Shown: positions 1 through 8,623, numbered from the stretch's first letter. The stretch is 64,000 nucleotides of DNA from an uncultured Leucobacter sp. (GCA_937967375.1 CALCJF010000008.1:62001-126000), one strand, 5' to 3'. The notes: a model not told the origin generated them from the letters alone. Translations and numbers: made by a program.

Positions 1-1089
1 CAGCACCGAGACGACCGGGCCGAAGATCTCTTCGGTGGCGAGACGGCTGCCGCGCTCCGGGGTGACGACGGTGGGCGCGAACCAGGCGCCGGGGCCGTCG
101 GGTGCCGAGCCGCGGAACGCCACAGGCGCGTCGTCGTCGATGAACGATGCGACCGATTCGCGGTGGGCGAGGGTGACGAGCGGCCCCACCTCGGTGTCTT
201 CGAGCAGAGGATCGCCGACCTTGACGTTCTTCACCGCCTGCTCGAAGCCCTCCATGAAGCGCTCGTACACGCTGCGCTGCACCAGCAGGCGACTGCGCGC
301 ACAGCAGTCCTGGCCCGCGTTATCGAAGACAGAGTATGGCGCGGTCGCTGCAGCCTTCTCGATGTCGGAGTCGGCGAACACGATGTTGGCGCTCTTGCCG
401 CCGAGTTCGAGCGTGACGCGCTTCACCTGATCGGCCGCGCCCGCCATGATGCGCTTGCCGACCTCGGTCGAGCCGGTGAATACGAGCTTTCGCACCGCAG
501 GGTTCGTGACGAATCGCTCCCCCACCACCGAGCCGCGGCCCGCGAGCACCTGGAAGAGCCCCTCTGGCAGGCCCGCCTCGAGGGCGAGCTCGCCGAGGCG
601 CAGGCTCGTGAGCGGGGTCCACTCGGCAGGCTTCAGCACGACCGCGTTGCCCGCGGCGAGCGCCGGAGCGAAGCCCCACGACGCGATGGTCATCGGAAAG
701 TTCCACGGCGTGATCACGCCGACGACGCCGAGCGGCTCGTGAAAGGTCACGTCGAGGCCGCCGGCCACCGGAATCTGCTTGCCGATGAGGCGTTCTGGCG
801 ACGCCGAGTAGTACTCGAGCACATCGCGCACGTGGCCCGCCTCCCAGCGCGACTGGGTGATAGGGTGACCCGAGTTGCGGGTCTCAAGTGTGGCGAGGTG
901 CTCGATGTCGGCGTCGACCGCGTCTGCGAAGCGGCGAAGTGCCCGCGCGCGATCGGCCGGGGCAACCTTCGCCCACTCGCGCTGTGCGACGACGGCGCGC
1001 GCGATCGCCGCATCGGTACCAGCCTCGTCGAGGTGCTCGACCTCGGTGACGACGGTCTCGTCGGCGGGGTTGATAACGGTGTAGCTCAT
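1..1089 (-). CDS. NAD(P)-dependent aldehyde dehydrogenase, 3' end cut by window edge
   Basis: An NAD(P)+-dependent aldehyde dehydrogenase, probably oxidising a gamma-glutamyl-aminoaldehyde in amine catabolism. Reading from ATG 1089 the frame stays open for 363 codons to the left edge, so the C-terminus is missing. Visible family marks are the Rossmann segment TPWNFPM, the ELGGKS motif with the general-base Glu, and GQDCCARS with the catalytic Cys. Its ATG overlaps the TGA of the upstream amidohydrolase (ATGA, 1086-1089), so the two are translationally coupled. The substrate is inferred from the neighbours (glutamine-synthetase-like ligase, gamma-glutamyl hydrolase), as in the Puu pathway; the family itself is broad. 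Confidence 0.93.
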   Translation of the reverse strand, partial: MSYTVINPADETVVTEVEHLDEAGTDAAIARAVVAQREWAKVAPADRARALRRFADAVDADIEHLATLETRNSGHPITQSRWEAGHVRDVLEYYSASPERLIGKQIPVAGGLDVTFHEPLGVVGVITPWNFPMTIASWGFAPALAAGNAVVLKPAEWTPLTSLRLGELALEAGLPEGLFQVLAGRGSVVGERFVTNPAVRKLVFTGSTEVGKRIMAGAADQVKRVTLELGGKSANIVFADSDIEKAAATAPYSVFDNAGQDCCARSRLLVQRSVYERFMEGFEQAVKNVKVGDPLLEDTEVGPLVTLAHRESVASFIDDDAPVAFRGSAPDGPGAWFAPTVVTPERGSRLATEEIFGPVVSVL

Positions 1090-1883
1090 GCGATTTCCTT
1101 TACGTTGCGTGCTGCGTCACGGTCGTTCGCGGTGCCGATGCGGGCGCGCGCCGCCTCGACAAGCCCGGCGAAGAGCCGTCGATCCTTTTCGTATTCTTCT
1201 GGGTGCCACTGCACGGCGAGGCAGAAGGTGGAGTCTGGTCGCTCGACGGCCTCGATGATGCCGTCTTCGGTGCGGCTCGTGACGACGAGGCCCGGTGCGA
1301 CCTCGCCGATGGCTTGGTGGTGGTAGAGCGGAGCCGTAGCGCTGAGGTCGTCGCCGTAGATCTCTGCGATCTTCGAGCCGGAGTCGACCGACACCTCGAT
1401 CTCGTTGAACTGTGCCGCACCGAGTTGGTACCGCTCGTCGCCGACTTCGTCTGGCAGGTGCTGAATCAGGTCGCCGCCGAGCGTGACGTTGAGCATTTGC
1501 GCGCCTCGGCAGATGCCGAGAAATGGCAGGTCGATGTCGATCGCCGCCCGAATGAGCGCGTCTTCAAAGGCGTCGCGATCCTCTCGCGGTGCCCCCGTTT
1601 TCTCGTGCGCCTGTTGCCCGTAACGTCGCGGGTCGACATCGGCGCCGCCCGCAACGATGAGCCCGTCGAGGGAGGCGAGGATCCTCTTCGCCGCCTGCTG
1701 ATCGACCTGTTGCGGGGGCAACACCACGACCGTGCCCCCCGCATCGGTCACGGCGCGGATGTAGACCTCGGGCAGAAACGATGCCCGCACATCCCAGACG
1801 CCGGTCTGCGCCTGCTCGAGGTAACTTGTGATGCCGATGACCGGTCGTACGGCCTCGGCCGTTGCCAGCTCAGAGTCGCTCAA
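1086..1883 (-). CDS. puuD: Class I glutamine-amidotransferase-like gamma-glutamyl-GABA hydrolase (PuuD-like)
   Basis: A cytoplasmic hydrolase expected to release glutamate from gamma-glutamyl-GABA or a related adduct. The chain starts with RPVIGITSY, carries the nucleophile elbow LGICRGAQ (Cys about residue 125) and ends with the QWHPEE His/Glu pair of the class I amidotransferase triad. Length is 265 aa from a TTG codon at 1883. The frame stays open further upstream, but that part lies inside the preceding synthetase gene and does not look like protein; no ATG or GTG lies between the TTG and the conserved core. The TTG start overlaps the synthetase stop by 14 bp, and the 3' end overlaps the dehydrogenase start by 4 bp, giving a tight three-gene operon. 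Confidence 0.85.
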   Translation of the reverse strand: MSDSELATAEAVRPVIGITSYLEQAQTGVWDVRASFLPEVYIRAVTDAGGTVVVLPPQQVDQQAAKRILASLDGLIVAGGADVDPRRYGQQAHEKTGAPREDRDAFEDALIRAAIDIDLPFLGICRGAQMLNVTLGGDLIQHLPDEVGDERYQLGAAQFNEIEVSVDSGSKIAEIYGDDLSATAPLYHHQAIGEVAPGLVVTSRTEDGIIEAVERPDSTFCLAVQWHPEEYEKDRRLFAGLVEAARARIGTANDRDAARNVKEIA

Positions 1884-3240
1884 AGCCCCGCACCCTCTCC
1901 CAATCGGTGATGGCAGCGTCGAACGCACGCACCTCGGTTCGCGCGGCGTGCACGTAGTGTTCGACGACCTCGTCGCCGAAGACCTCGCGTGCCAGCGCCG
2001 ATTGCTCGAACAGGTCGGCCGCGTCGCGCAGGGTGGTCGGCACCCTCTCGACGTCGCTCGTGTACGCGTTGCCGGTGAGCGCATCGCCCAGTTCGAGCTC
2101 ATGCTCGATGCCATAGAGCCCGGAGGCGAGCATGCCTGCGACGGCGAGGTACTGGTTCACGTCGCCGCCGGGCACACGGTTCTCGACGCGCATGCCCTGG
2201 CCGCGGCCCACGACGCGAAGTGCGCAGGTGCGGTTGTCGTGGCCCCACGCCACCGCGGTGGGCGCGAAGCTGCCGTCGACGAAGCGCTTGTACGAGTTGA
2301 TGTTCGGCGCATAGAGCAGGGTGAACTCGCGCATCGCCACCAGCTGGCCCGCGATGTAGTGGCGAAAAAGCTTCGACATGCCGTCGGGCGCCGAGTTGTC
2401 TGCGAACACCGGCTCGCCTGCGCTGTTGCGCAGGCTCGAGTGCACGTGGCAGCTGTTGCCCTCGCGCTCGTTGAACTTCGCCATGAAGGTGATGCTCTTG
2501 CCGTGCGCGTCGGCGATCTCTTTCGAGCCGCTCTTGTAGATCGAGTGGTTATCGCAGGTGGGCAGAGCGTGAGCGTAGCGAAACGCGATCTCCTGCTGAC
2601 CGAGGTTGCACTCGCCTTTCACACCCTCGCAGTACATGCCCGCGCCGTCCATGCTGTTGCGAATGTCACGCAGCAGCGGTTCGAGGCGGGTCGAGGCTTG
2701 CAGTGCGTAGTCGGTGTTGTAGTCGCTCGCTGGGGTAAGGTCGCGGTAACCGCTGCGCCACGCGCTGCGGTAGTCGTCATCGAAGACGATGAACTCGAGC
2801 TCGGTGCCGACGAACGGAATCAGGTCGTGCTCGGCGAGGCGGTCGATCTGGCGCTTCAGAATTGCGCGCGGCGACACCGGGATCGGCGTGTGGTCGTTCG
2901 CCGTGGTGAGGTCGGCAATGACCATCGCGGTGCCGGGCAGCCACGGGGTGCGGCGCAGAGTGCCGAGGTCTGGGATCATCGCCATGTCGCCGTAGCCGCT
3001 CTCCCAGCTCGTGAGCGCGTAACCGTCAACCGTGTTGAGCTCGACGTCGACCGCGAGCAGGTAGTTGCAGCACTCGGCACCGTGATCCATGATGTCTTCG
3101 AGAAACAGCCTCGCCGACACGCGCTTGCCGACGAGCCGCCCCTGCATGTCGGTGAACGCAACGATCACGGTGTCGATTTCGCCACTCGCGACCGCGCTGT
3201 GCAGCTCGTCCGGGGTGAGGTTTCCGCTCGTCAGGGTCAT
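1870..3240 (-). CDS. Glutamine synthetase family ligase, probable gamma-glutamylpolyamine synthetase
   Basis: An ATP-dependent ligase of the GlnA fold, 456 aa, from ATG 3240 with an AAGGAG-type site about 11 nt upstream. GS marks are VGTELEFIVFD (metal-binding Glu), the ECNLGQQE segment, NSCHVHSSL, and NRVPGGDVNQYLA near the C-terminus. No adenylylation-site sequence like that of housekeeping GlnA is evident. Its place at the head of an operon with a gamma-glutamyl hydrolase and an aldehyde dehydrogenase argues for gamma-glutamylation of a polyamine or monoamine (PuuA / GlnA3 / GlnA4 type) rather than glutamine supply. The exact amine cannot be read from the sequence. Confidence 0.88.
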   Translation of the reverse strand: MTLTSGNLTPDELHSAVASGEIDTVIVAFTDMQGRLVGKRVSARLFLEDIMDHGAECCNYLLAVDVELNTVDGYALTSWESGYGDMAMIPDLGTLRRTPWLPGTAMVIADLTTANDHTPIPVSPRAILKRQIDRLAEHDLIPFVGTELEFIVFDDDYRSAWRSGYRDLTPASDYNTDYALQASTRLEPLLRDIRNSMDGAGMYCEGVKGECNLGQQEIAFRYAHALPTCDNHSIYKSGSKEIADAHGKSITFMAKFNEREGNSCHVHSSLRNSAGEPVFADNSAPDGMSKLFRHYIAGQLVAMREFTLLYAPNINSYKRFVDGSFAPTAVAWGHDNRTCALRVVGRGQGMRVENRVPGGDVNQYLAVAGMLASGLYGIEHELELGDALTGNAYTSDVERVPTTLRDAADLFEQSALAREVFGDEVVEHYVHAARTEVRAFDAAITDWERVRGFERL

Positions 3241-3357
3241 GTGATGTGTGCTCCTTGCTCGCCATCGAGAAAGTGGTGCGGTGATCCAGCGCCACCAAAA
3301 GGTAGAACTTCCAACCATTAAAGCATACGAGGATCGCGGCCCGCACTCTGCACACAG
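3241..3357 (-). promoter_or_regulatory. Leader/promoter region of the amine-catabolism operon
   Basis: Non-coding stretch between the FKBP terminator and the synthetase start. It is visibly more A/T-rich around 3305-3335 than its surroundings, which fits a promoter. Near 3300-3318 there is an imperfect dyad around GAACTTC that could be an operator half-site pair, but it is too degenerate to assign. Confidence 0.35.
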
Positions 3358-3393
3358 AAAAAGCGAGCCGCCGGGTCGCCCCGACGGCTCGCT
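3358..3393 (-). terminator. Rho-independent terminator of the FKBP gene
   Basis: Perfect 9-bp stem (AGCGAGCCG at 3362-3370 with CGGCTCGCT at 3385-3393) around a 14-nt GC-rich loop. On the minus strand it is followed by a run of five T (3358-3362). It lies 23 bp beyond the stop of the minus-strand FKBP lipoprotein gene and separates it from the synthetase operon. Confidence 0.85.
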
Positions 3394-3415
3394 TTCGCCC
3401 AGTTGCTTTCGCTCG

Positions 3416-4420
3416 CTACTCGGCGTGCACCGTGCCGAGAATGTCGAGCACAAAGACCATGACGTCGTCTGGCTGGTGACCCTGCTGCTGCAGCCCTGCC
3501 GCGCCGTAGCCGCCGTCTTCGGCGGGAACGATCGACATCACCTGTGAGCCAACGGTCTGGCCGACGAGCGCCTTCGAGAAGCCTCCGATCACGCCCGTCG
3601 TCACGAAGCCGATCGGCTCGCCGCGACTCCAGCTCGAGTCGAACTCTTCGCCCGTGCGCCAGATCACGCCTCGGTAGTTCACGTAGACGCGGTCGCCCTC
3701 TTGCACCTTCTCGCCGTCGCCCTTGATGAGCGTCTCGACGGTGAGCTTGTCGGGAGCAGTCGCACCCTCGGGAATGGTGATCGTCGGCGAGCCGTCAGCT
3801 GCGAGCTCGACGGTCGGCAGACCGGCTGCCGGCTTCTGCGCCTCGCCCTCGGCCTTCTTCAGCAGTTCTTCCGGCTTCAGTGTGCCAGGCTCCGAAGCAG
3901 CCTGGTCATACTTCGCCGAAAGCACGTCGAACACCATCACGATGCTGTCTTTCGGGTCGACTCCGAGCTGTGCCGCCGAGTCGCCGAGCACGTCTGCAGC
4001 GGGGGCGACCGCCGCAACGCGGTCGCCGACCGAGGCGCAGCTCAGCACCTCAAGCGCCCATGGCTGCAGGCCCTGGCTGCTGAGCTGCAGACCCGACTTG
4101 CCGCTCTGCAGCACATCGCCGGTCTTGCCGTTGAAGAGCGCGAGCTGGGCCTCGATCGTGTCGTTCTCTTTGAGCTGCTCGCCATCGCCCTTGATCGGGG
4201 TCGAGGCCTGCAGCTCCTTCGACTTGATCGGGGTCTTCGTCTTCAGCTCGAGCTTCTCGGCACCGAAGTCGCCCTTGAACTCGAGCGACTTGCTGACCTC
4301 CCCCTCGGGAGCACAGGTGACGCCGTCGATCGAGCTGGTGACGCCCCCGCTGCAGGCAGTCAGCAGGCCGGCCACCATGGCAACGGGCATCAGGGCGAGT
4401 AGTGCGCGGGAGCGTTTCAC
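3416..4420 (-). CDS. FKBP-type peptidyl-prolyl isomerase lipoprotein with two tandem FKBP-like domains
   Basis: An extracytoplasmic cis-trans prolyl isomerase, 334 aa. It starts at GTG 4420, with AGAGG 8 nt upstream, giving a lipoprotein signal MKRSRALL followed by a hydrophobic stretch and the lipobox LTAC (Cys 23). Two FKBP-like halves are visible: a degenerate first one (about 60-175) and a canonical second one (about 225-334) with GDRVYVNYRG, GEEFDSSW, GFSKALVGQ and a C-terminal VFVLDILG strand. It probably assists folding of secreted proteins. It is monocistronic, with its own terminator. The first domain lacks several active-site aromatics and may be structural. Confidence 0.92.
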   Translation of the reverse strand: MKRSRALLALMPVAMVAGLLTACSGGVTSSIDGVTCAPEGEVSKSLEFKGDFGAEKLELKTKTPIKSKELQASTPIKGDGEQLKENDTIEAQLALFNGKTGDVLQSGKSGLQLSSQGLQPWALEVLSCASVGDRVAAVAPAADVLGDSAAQLGVDPKDSIVMVFDVLSAKYDQAASEPGTLKPEELLKKAEGEAQKPAAGLPTVELAADGSPTITIPEGATAPDKLTVETLIKGDGEKVQEGDRVYVNYRGVIWRTGEEFDSSWSRGEPIGFVTTGVIGGFSKALVGQTVGSQVMSIVPAEDGGYGAAGLQQQGHQPDDVMVFVLDILGTVHAE

Positions 4421-4533
4421 GGGTACCTCTTCACAAGATTGAGCGGCGCCAGAAATGGCGCACAAGTCACTAGTCTGCCCGACGAATCCGAACAGCAACT
4501 GTGCGCGGCCGTTCTGCCGGATAAAGTTTTGAC

Positions 4534-5214
4534 ATGGGTTCAGGGCAGTCGGCGGCGCGACCGGGCATCGTCTTCACGATTGGCCGCGCCGTGCTGCGGC
4601 CGCTGCTCTGGTTGCGCTTTCGGCCAAGGGTAACGGGGGGCGAGCACGTTCCCATGCATGGGCCGGTGCTGCTCACCAGCAACCACCTCTCGGCGGTCGA
4701 CACGATTCTCATTCCCTCGTTCTCTCCCCGCAAGGTGCAGTTTCTGGCGAAGGCGTCGCTGTTCGCTACCCCCATCGGCGGCTGGTTCTTCAGACACATC
4801 GGGGCGATCCCGGTGCACCGCGAGGCGGGCTCTGCCGCCCAGGCCGCGCTCGAGGCCGGCACCCGCGTGCTCGCCGCCGGGCAAGTGTTCGCGGTGTTTC
4901 CCGAGGGCAGCCGGTCGCGCGATGGGCGCCTCTACCGGGGCCGCAGCGGGGCCGCATTCATGGCGCTCGAGACGGGTGCCACTGTCGTGCCGATTGGGTT
5001 GATCGGCATCAACCGCGCCATCGTCGACCCAGCAACCGGCAAGCCGGCACCAGCCGAGATCAGGTTTGGCTCGCCGATCGATCTTTCAGATCTCGCCACG
5101 CTGCCCGGCGGCCGCGCTCGCAGGGAGGCTACCGAGCGCATCATGGCCGCGATCCAGCAGCTCACCGGTCAAGAGCTCGCCGACGGCTATTCCGAGGGCG
5201 GCCGCGGCGCGTAA
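4534..5214 (+). CDS. plsC: 1-acyl-sn-glycerol-3-phosphate acyltransferase (PlsC family)
   Basis: A membrane-associated acyltransferase of phospholipid synthesis, 226 aa. It shows the catalytic block NHLSAVD (NHx4D), an RHIGAIPVHRE block and the FPEGSRSRDG glycerol-phosphate-binding motif. There is no clear Shine-Dalgarno site; TAAAGT at 4522-4527 ends exactly 6 nt before the ATG, pointing to a leaderless transcript. It is divergent from the FKBP gene and convergent with rsmI (12 bp apart). Several paralogues of this family usually exist per genome, so the exact acyl acceptor is not certain. Confidence 0.92.
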   Translation: MGSGQSAARPGIVFTIGRAVLRPLLWLRFRPRVTGGEHVPMHGPVLLTSNHLSAVDTILIPSFSPRKVQFLAKASLFATPIGGWFFRHIGAIPVHREAGSAAQAALEAGTRVLAAGQVFAVFPEGSRSRDGRLYRGRSGAAFMALETGATVVPIGLIGINRAIVDPATGKPAPAEIRFGSPIDLSDLATLPGGRARREATERIMAAIQQLTGQELADGYSEGGRGA

Positions 5215-5226
5215 CGGCCGGTCGGG

Positions 5227-6048
5227 CTACGCCCTGCGGGCGGCCAACGCCGCCGTGTAGAGCTCCTTTGCCGAGAGCCCCGTGGCCTCGGCAACCGCGC
5301 GGGTGGCGTCTTTCATGCGTTCCCCCTCGCTCACTCGCGCGAGCACCTCGTCGAGCGCCGTTTCGGGCGAGACTGCGGTCTCGGGAGCGCCCGCGACGAC
5401 CAGCACGATCTCGCCCCGCACCCCCGCAGAGGCCCACTCGGCAAGCTCGGCGAGGGATCCTCGCTTCACCTCTTCGTGCAGCTTCGTGAGTTCGCGGCAC
5501 ACCGCGGCGCTTCGCTCGCTACCGAACTCCTCGGCGAGCGCGGTGAGAGTATCGGCGATGCGCGAGGGCGCCTCGAAGAACACGAGCGTGCGGCGTTCTG
5601 CGGCGAGCGCGCGCAGCGCACGCGAACGCTCCCCCGCCTTTCGGGGCAGAAACCCCTCGAATGTGAAGCGGTCTGTGGGCAGTCCCGCGACCGCGAGGGC
5701 CGTAATGACCGCGCTCGGGCCCGGGATCGCGCTGACCGTGACGCCGCGCTCCGCGGCGAGCTGCACCACGCGAAACCCCGGGTCTGACACAGTCGGCATG
5801 CCGGCGTCACTCACGAGCATGATCTCTTCGTTTTCGGCGCGATCAACGATCCAAGAGGCGCGGTCGCGCTCGTTGTGGTCATGCAGCGCGATGAGCTCGG
5901 GGCGTGCCTTGATGCCCAGCAGGCGCAGCAGCTGCGCCGTGTGCCTGGTGTCTTCTGCGGCGATGGCGTCTGCAGTCTCGAACGCCTCGCGCAGGCGGGG
6001 CGAGGCGTCGCCCAGGTTTCCGATTGGGGTCGCGGCGAGCCAGAGCAT
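5227..6048 (-). CDS. rsmI: 16S rRNA (cytidine1402-2'-O)-methyltransferase RsmI
   Basis: A SAM-dependent ribose methyltransferase acting on C1402 of 16S rRNA in the decoding centre. The 273-aa protein has the full tetrapyrrole-methylase-fold signature: ATPIGNLGDASPR at the N-terminus, AAEDTRHTAQLL, LVSDAGMPTVSDPG, and IPGPSAVITALAVAGLPTD. Length is normal. TAGCAT on the minus strand (6055-6060) lies exactly 6 nt upstream of the ATG, so it is probably leaderless. Confidence 0.96.
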   Translation of the reverse strand: MLWLAATPIGNLGDASPRLREAFETADAIAAEDTRHTAQLLRLLGIKARPELIALHDHNERDRASWIVDRAENEEIMLVSDAGMPTVSDPGFRVVQLAAERGVTVSAIPGPSAVITALAVAGLPTDRFTFEGFLPRKAGERSRALRALAAERRTLVFFEAPSRIADTLTALAEEFGSERSAAVCRELTKLHEEVKRGSLAELAEWASAGVRGEIVLVVAGAPETAVSPETALDEVLARVSEGERMKDATRAVAEATGLSAKELYTAALAARRA

Positions 6049-6114
6049 GCCTCAATGCTATGCCTGTCGCGACCGACGCCGGGCTACCAGGCGTGGCCTG
6101 ACAGAATAGAACCC

Positions 6115-7323
6115 ATGACCGAGCAGCAGCCCGAGCCACAGCAACCGCCAGTTCACGCCCCAGGGGCAACCCAGGTGCCGCAGGAGCCACACGCACCCTT
6201 CGCCCCAGAGCATGCCCCTCAGGCAGCACCGAACGGCGTGCCGCAGTGGATCCCGGCGACCCCGCCGCCGAACCCATACGCCGGTGGCCAGCCAGCCGCA
6301 GGCCAGGCGGGCGGCAAGTGGATCGCGATCACCGCGATGGCGCTCGGCCTCGTCGCGCTACTGACCGTGCTGGTGTCGGTCGCTTATTTCAACGGCGTGG
6401 TGCTGATCGCGGGCGGCCTGCTCGGCATCGCAGCTGCGGCGCTCGGCGTCGTAGCACTCGTAAAGAAGTCTCGACCGCTGGGAGGCGGCATCACCGGTCT
6501 CGCAACCGGCGCGCTCTCGATGATTGCGATCACGATCCTGGTCAGCATCGGCATGGTGAACGGCAACGTGCCCGCCTCGCCCGGCAGCGACGGTGCGGCT
6601 GGCGCGGCCGAGGGAGAACCCTGGCAGCCCGGCACCGAACAAGAGGCGCTGCTCGGGTGGCCCGCGAACATGCAGTCGGGCGGCATCGTCTTCACCGGGC
6701 CGGGTGATCCTCGCCCCGTTGAATCCGAACCGCTCGCAGCCGGCTCAGTGCCAGTGCCGAACCAGGTTGACCGCAAGAGCCGCAACGACATCTTGATCTA
6801 CGTCGACTACCGCTGCCCGCACTGTGGAGCGTTCGAGCAGCAGAACGGCGAATTGCTGAGCAAGCTGATCGCTTCGGGCGACACGACCGTCGAGGTCGTT
6901 CCGCTCAGCTTCATGGATCGCATCAGTGAGGGCAGCTACTACTCGTCGCGCGCGGCTGCAGCCGTCGCCTGCTTCGCCGACTCGCAGCCAGAGGCGGCAT
7001 GGGCCGCCCACCAGGCACTACTGAGCGCCGAGGTGCAGCCAGGGGCAGGCAAGGGGCTCGACAACGAGCAACTGCTCGCGGCGCTCGAACAGCATGCCGG
7101 CCCGGTCAGCGCCGAGGTGCAGAACTGCGTCACGACCGAGGCGTTCGTGCCGTTCGCACAGTCACTCAACGAGTGGGTGTTTCAGAACCCGGTGCCAAAC
7201 ACGATCGCAGAGAACGTGCGCATCGAAGGCACTCCGACCATCGTCGTGAACGGCACCATCTACCCCGGTGACCCCAGCGACCCCGCCGCATTTGAGGCGT
7301 TCTTTAAGGGGCTCGCACTCTGA
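6115..7323 (+). CDS. Membrane-anchored DsbA-like thioredoxin-fold protein
   Basis: A 402-aa protein with three parts. Residues about 1-60 are a Pro/Gln-rich cytoplasmic tail. Residues about 68-145 hold three hydrophobic segments resembling a DUF4190-like membrane module. Residues about 215-402 are an extracytoplasmic DsbA/DsbG-type thioredoxin domain with the active site CPHC (YVDYRCPHCGAFEQQ), a later pair of Cys (VACFAD, VQNCVTT) and a cis-Pro loop (EGTPTIVVNG). It likely catalyses disulfide exchange outside the membrane. CAGAAT at 6102-6107 ends 7 nt before the ATG. The 3' end carries AAGGGG and overlaps the MFS gene. Confidence 0.88.
   Translation: MTEQQPEPQQPPVHAPGATQVPQEPHAPFAPEHAPQAAPNGVPQWIPATPPPNPYAGGQPAAGQAGGKWIAITAMALGLVALLTVLVSVAYFNGVVLIAGGLLGIAAAALGVVALVKKSRPLGGGITGLATGALSMIAITILVSIGMVNGNVPASPGSDGAAGAAEGEPWQPGTEQEALLGWPANMQSGGIVFTGPGDPRPVESEPLAAGSVPVPNQVDRKSRNDILIYVDYRCPHCGAFEQQNGELLSKLIASGDTTVEVVPLSFMDRISEGSYYSSRAAAAVACFADSQPEAAWAAHQALLSAEVQPGAGKGLDNEQLLAALEQHAGPVSAEVQNCVTTEAFVPFAQSLNEWVFQNPVPNTIAENVRIEGTPTIVVNGTIYPGDPSDPAAFEAFFKGLAL
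7306..7311 (+). promoter_or_regulatory. Ribosome binding site that selects the CTG start of the MFS gene
   Basis: AAGGGG lies 8 nt upstream of the CTG at 7320. The only in-frame ATG codons are at 7392-7397, with no Shine-Dalgarno site and already inside the first membrane segment, so this site supports a non-canonical start overlapping the previous stop. Confidence 0.55.
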
Positions 7324-8552
7324 AACCGCTGCTTCCGCACACAGGCTTCGGCTACTTTCCGCTCGCGCTGCTCGCGCGAGCCCCTTACGCCATGATGGTG
7401 GTCGGGGTGCTGACGCTCGCCGTCGCCGCCCGCGGCTCGGTCGAGCTCGGCGGCCTCACCTCGGCGATGGTGGGCCTCGGTGTCGCCTGCTTCGGGCCGT
7501 TCATCGGCGCGGCCGCTGACCGCTATGGGCAGCGTTCAACCCTGCTCATCAGCGGAGCGGTGAACAGCGTCGCGCTCGGCGCCCTCGCGTGGATCGCGTT
7601 CAGCGAGCTGCCGAACATCGCGATGCTCGCTGCCTCGTTCTTCGTTGGCGCGACCGCGCCGCAGATTTCACCGATGTCGAGGTCGAGACTCGTCAGCATC
7701 GCGCAGTCCAAGCTGCCGCGCGAGCAGCGACCGCGCACGATCAACTCGACGCTCGCTTACGAATCGGCGGCCGACGAGGTCGTCTTCGTGTTCGGCCCGG
7801 TGATCGTCGGATTGCTCGCGACGACGCTCGGGGCGTGGGCACCGATCGTCGGCGCTGCGCTGCTAACAGTGGTGTTCGTGACTGCGTTCGCGATGCATCG
7901 CACGAGCCCGCCCGCCCGCACCGCCGAGCAAAGAGAGACTGCGCTCTCGCCCGTGTCAGAGCTCTGGCGCGCTCCCCTGCTCGTCACCGTGTTCGGCATC
8001 TTCACCGTTGGGCTGTTCTTCGGCTCCATGCTCACGGCTCTCACCGCGTTCATGCAAGACCGCGGCGCGCCAGAGCAAGCCGGTTTGCTCTACGGTGTCA
8101 TGGGCGTTGGATCGGCGATGCTCGCCATCGCGGTCACCTGGTTCTCGCCGCGCTTCACCCTGCGTTACCGCTGGCTCACCTTTTCATCGCTACTGGTTGT
8201 CGGCGGCGTGCTGCTGCAGAGCGTGCACGACGTGCCGAGCATGGTGCTCTCGCTCTCAGTGCTCGGCATCGGTATCGGCCCCCTGCTCGTCACGCTCTAC
8301 GGCTTCGGTGCGGCGCGCACCCCCATGGGGCGCTCGGCCACGGTGATGACGATGCTGGGCTCTGGCGTAATCGTGGGGCAGTCGCTCGCGGCGGCGGTGA
8401 CCGGCGCCCTCGCTGAGTCGGTCAGCACGCAGGTGTCGCTGCTGGTCCCGCTCATTTCGGTTGTGCTCGGGCTGCTCGCCGGGCTTGTCAACCTCTGGCT
8501 CACGCCTCCCGGCCTGCTGCCCTCTGCGACCGGCCCGGTGCAGGTGCAGTAG
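7320..8552 (+). CDS. MFS transporter, probable CTG start
   Basis: A major-facilitator permease with about 12 hydrophobic segments. I place the start at CTG 7320, giving 410 aa. The frame opens after a TAA at 7305, contains no ATG, GTG or TTG before 7392, and the segment GYFPLALLARAPYAM encoded upstream of ATG 7392 matches the usual start of the first MFS helix. AAGGGG sits 8 nt upstream, and CTGA overlaps the stop of the DsbA-like gene, mimicking the ATGA coupling seen elsewhere here. The loop between helices 2 and 3 reads DRYGQRST, the MFS signature. No substrate can be inferred. Confidence 0.85.
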   Translation: MKPLLPHTGFGYFPLALLARAPYAMMVVGVLTLAVAARGSVELGGLTSAMVGLGVACFGPFIGAAADRYGQRSTLLISGAVNSVALGALAWIAFSELPNIAMLAASFFVGATAPQISPMSRSRLVSIAQSKLPREQRPRTINSTLAYESAADEVVFVFGPVIVGLLATTLGAWAPIVGAALLTVVFVTAFAMHRTSPPARTAEQRETALSPVSELWRAPLLVTVFGIFTVGLFFGSMLTALTAFMQDRGAPEQAGLLYGVMGVGSAMLAIAVTWFSPRFTLRYRWLTFSSLLVVGGVLLQSVHDVPSMVLSLSVLGIGIGPLLVTLYGFGAARTPMGRSATVMTMLGSGVIVGQSLAAAVTGALAESVSTQVSLLVPLISVVLGLLAGLVNLWLTPPGLLPSATGPVQVQ

Positions 8553-8623
8553 CTTCGCTGAGGGCGCAACCGGGCCTCGGCATCGGCCCCGCATAGCCGC
8601 CCCGGGAGTGGGAGAATGGAGGC

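Noticed and set aside
1828..3321. A 497-codon open frame on the plus strand opposite the glutamine-synthetase-like gene
   Set aside because: It is antisense to a gene with clear GS motifs; the translation is Arg/Val/Ala-rich with no domain and no ribosome site, as expected for the mirror frame of a GC-rich gene.
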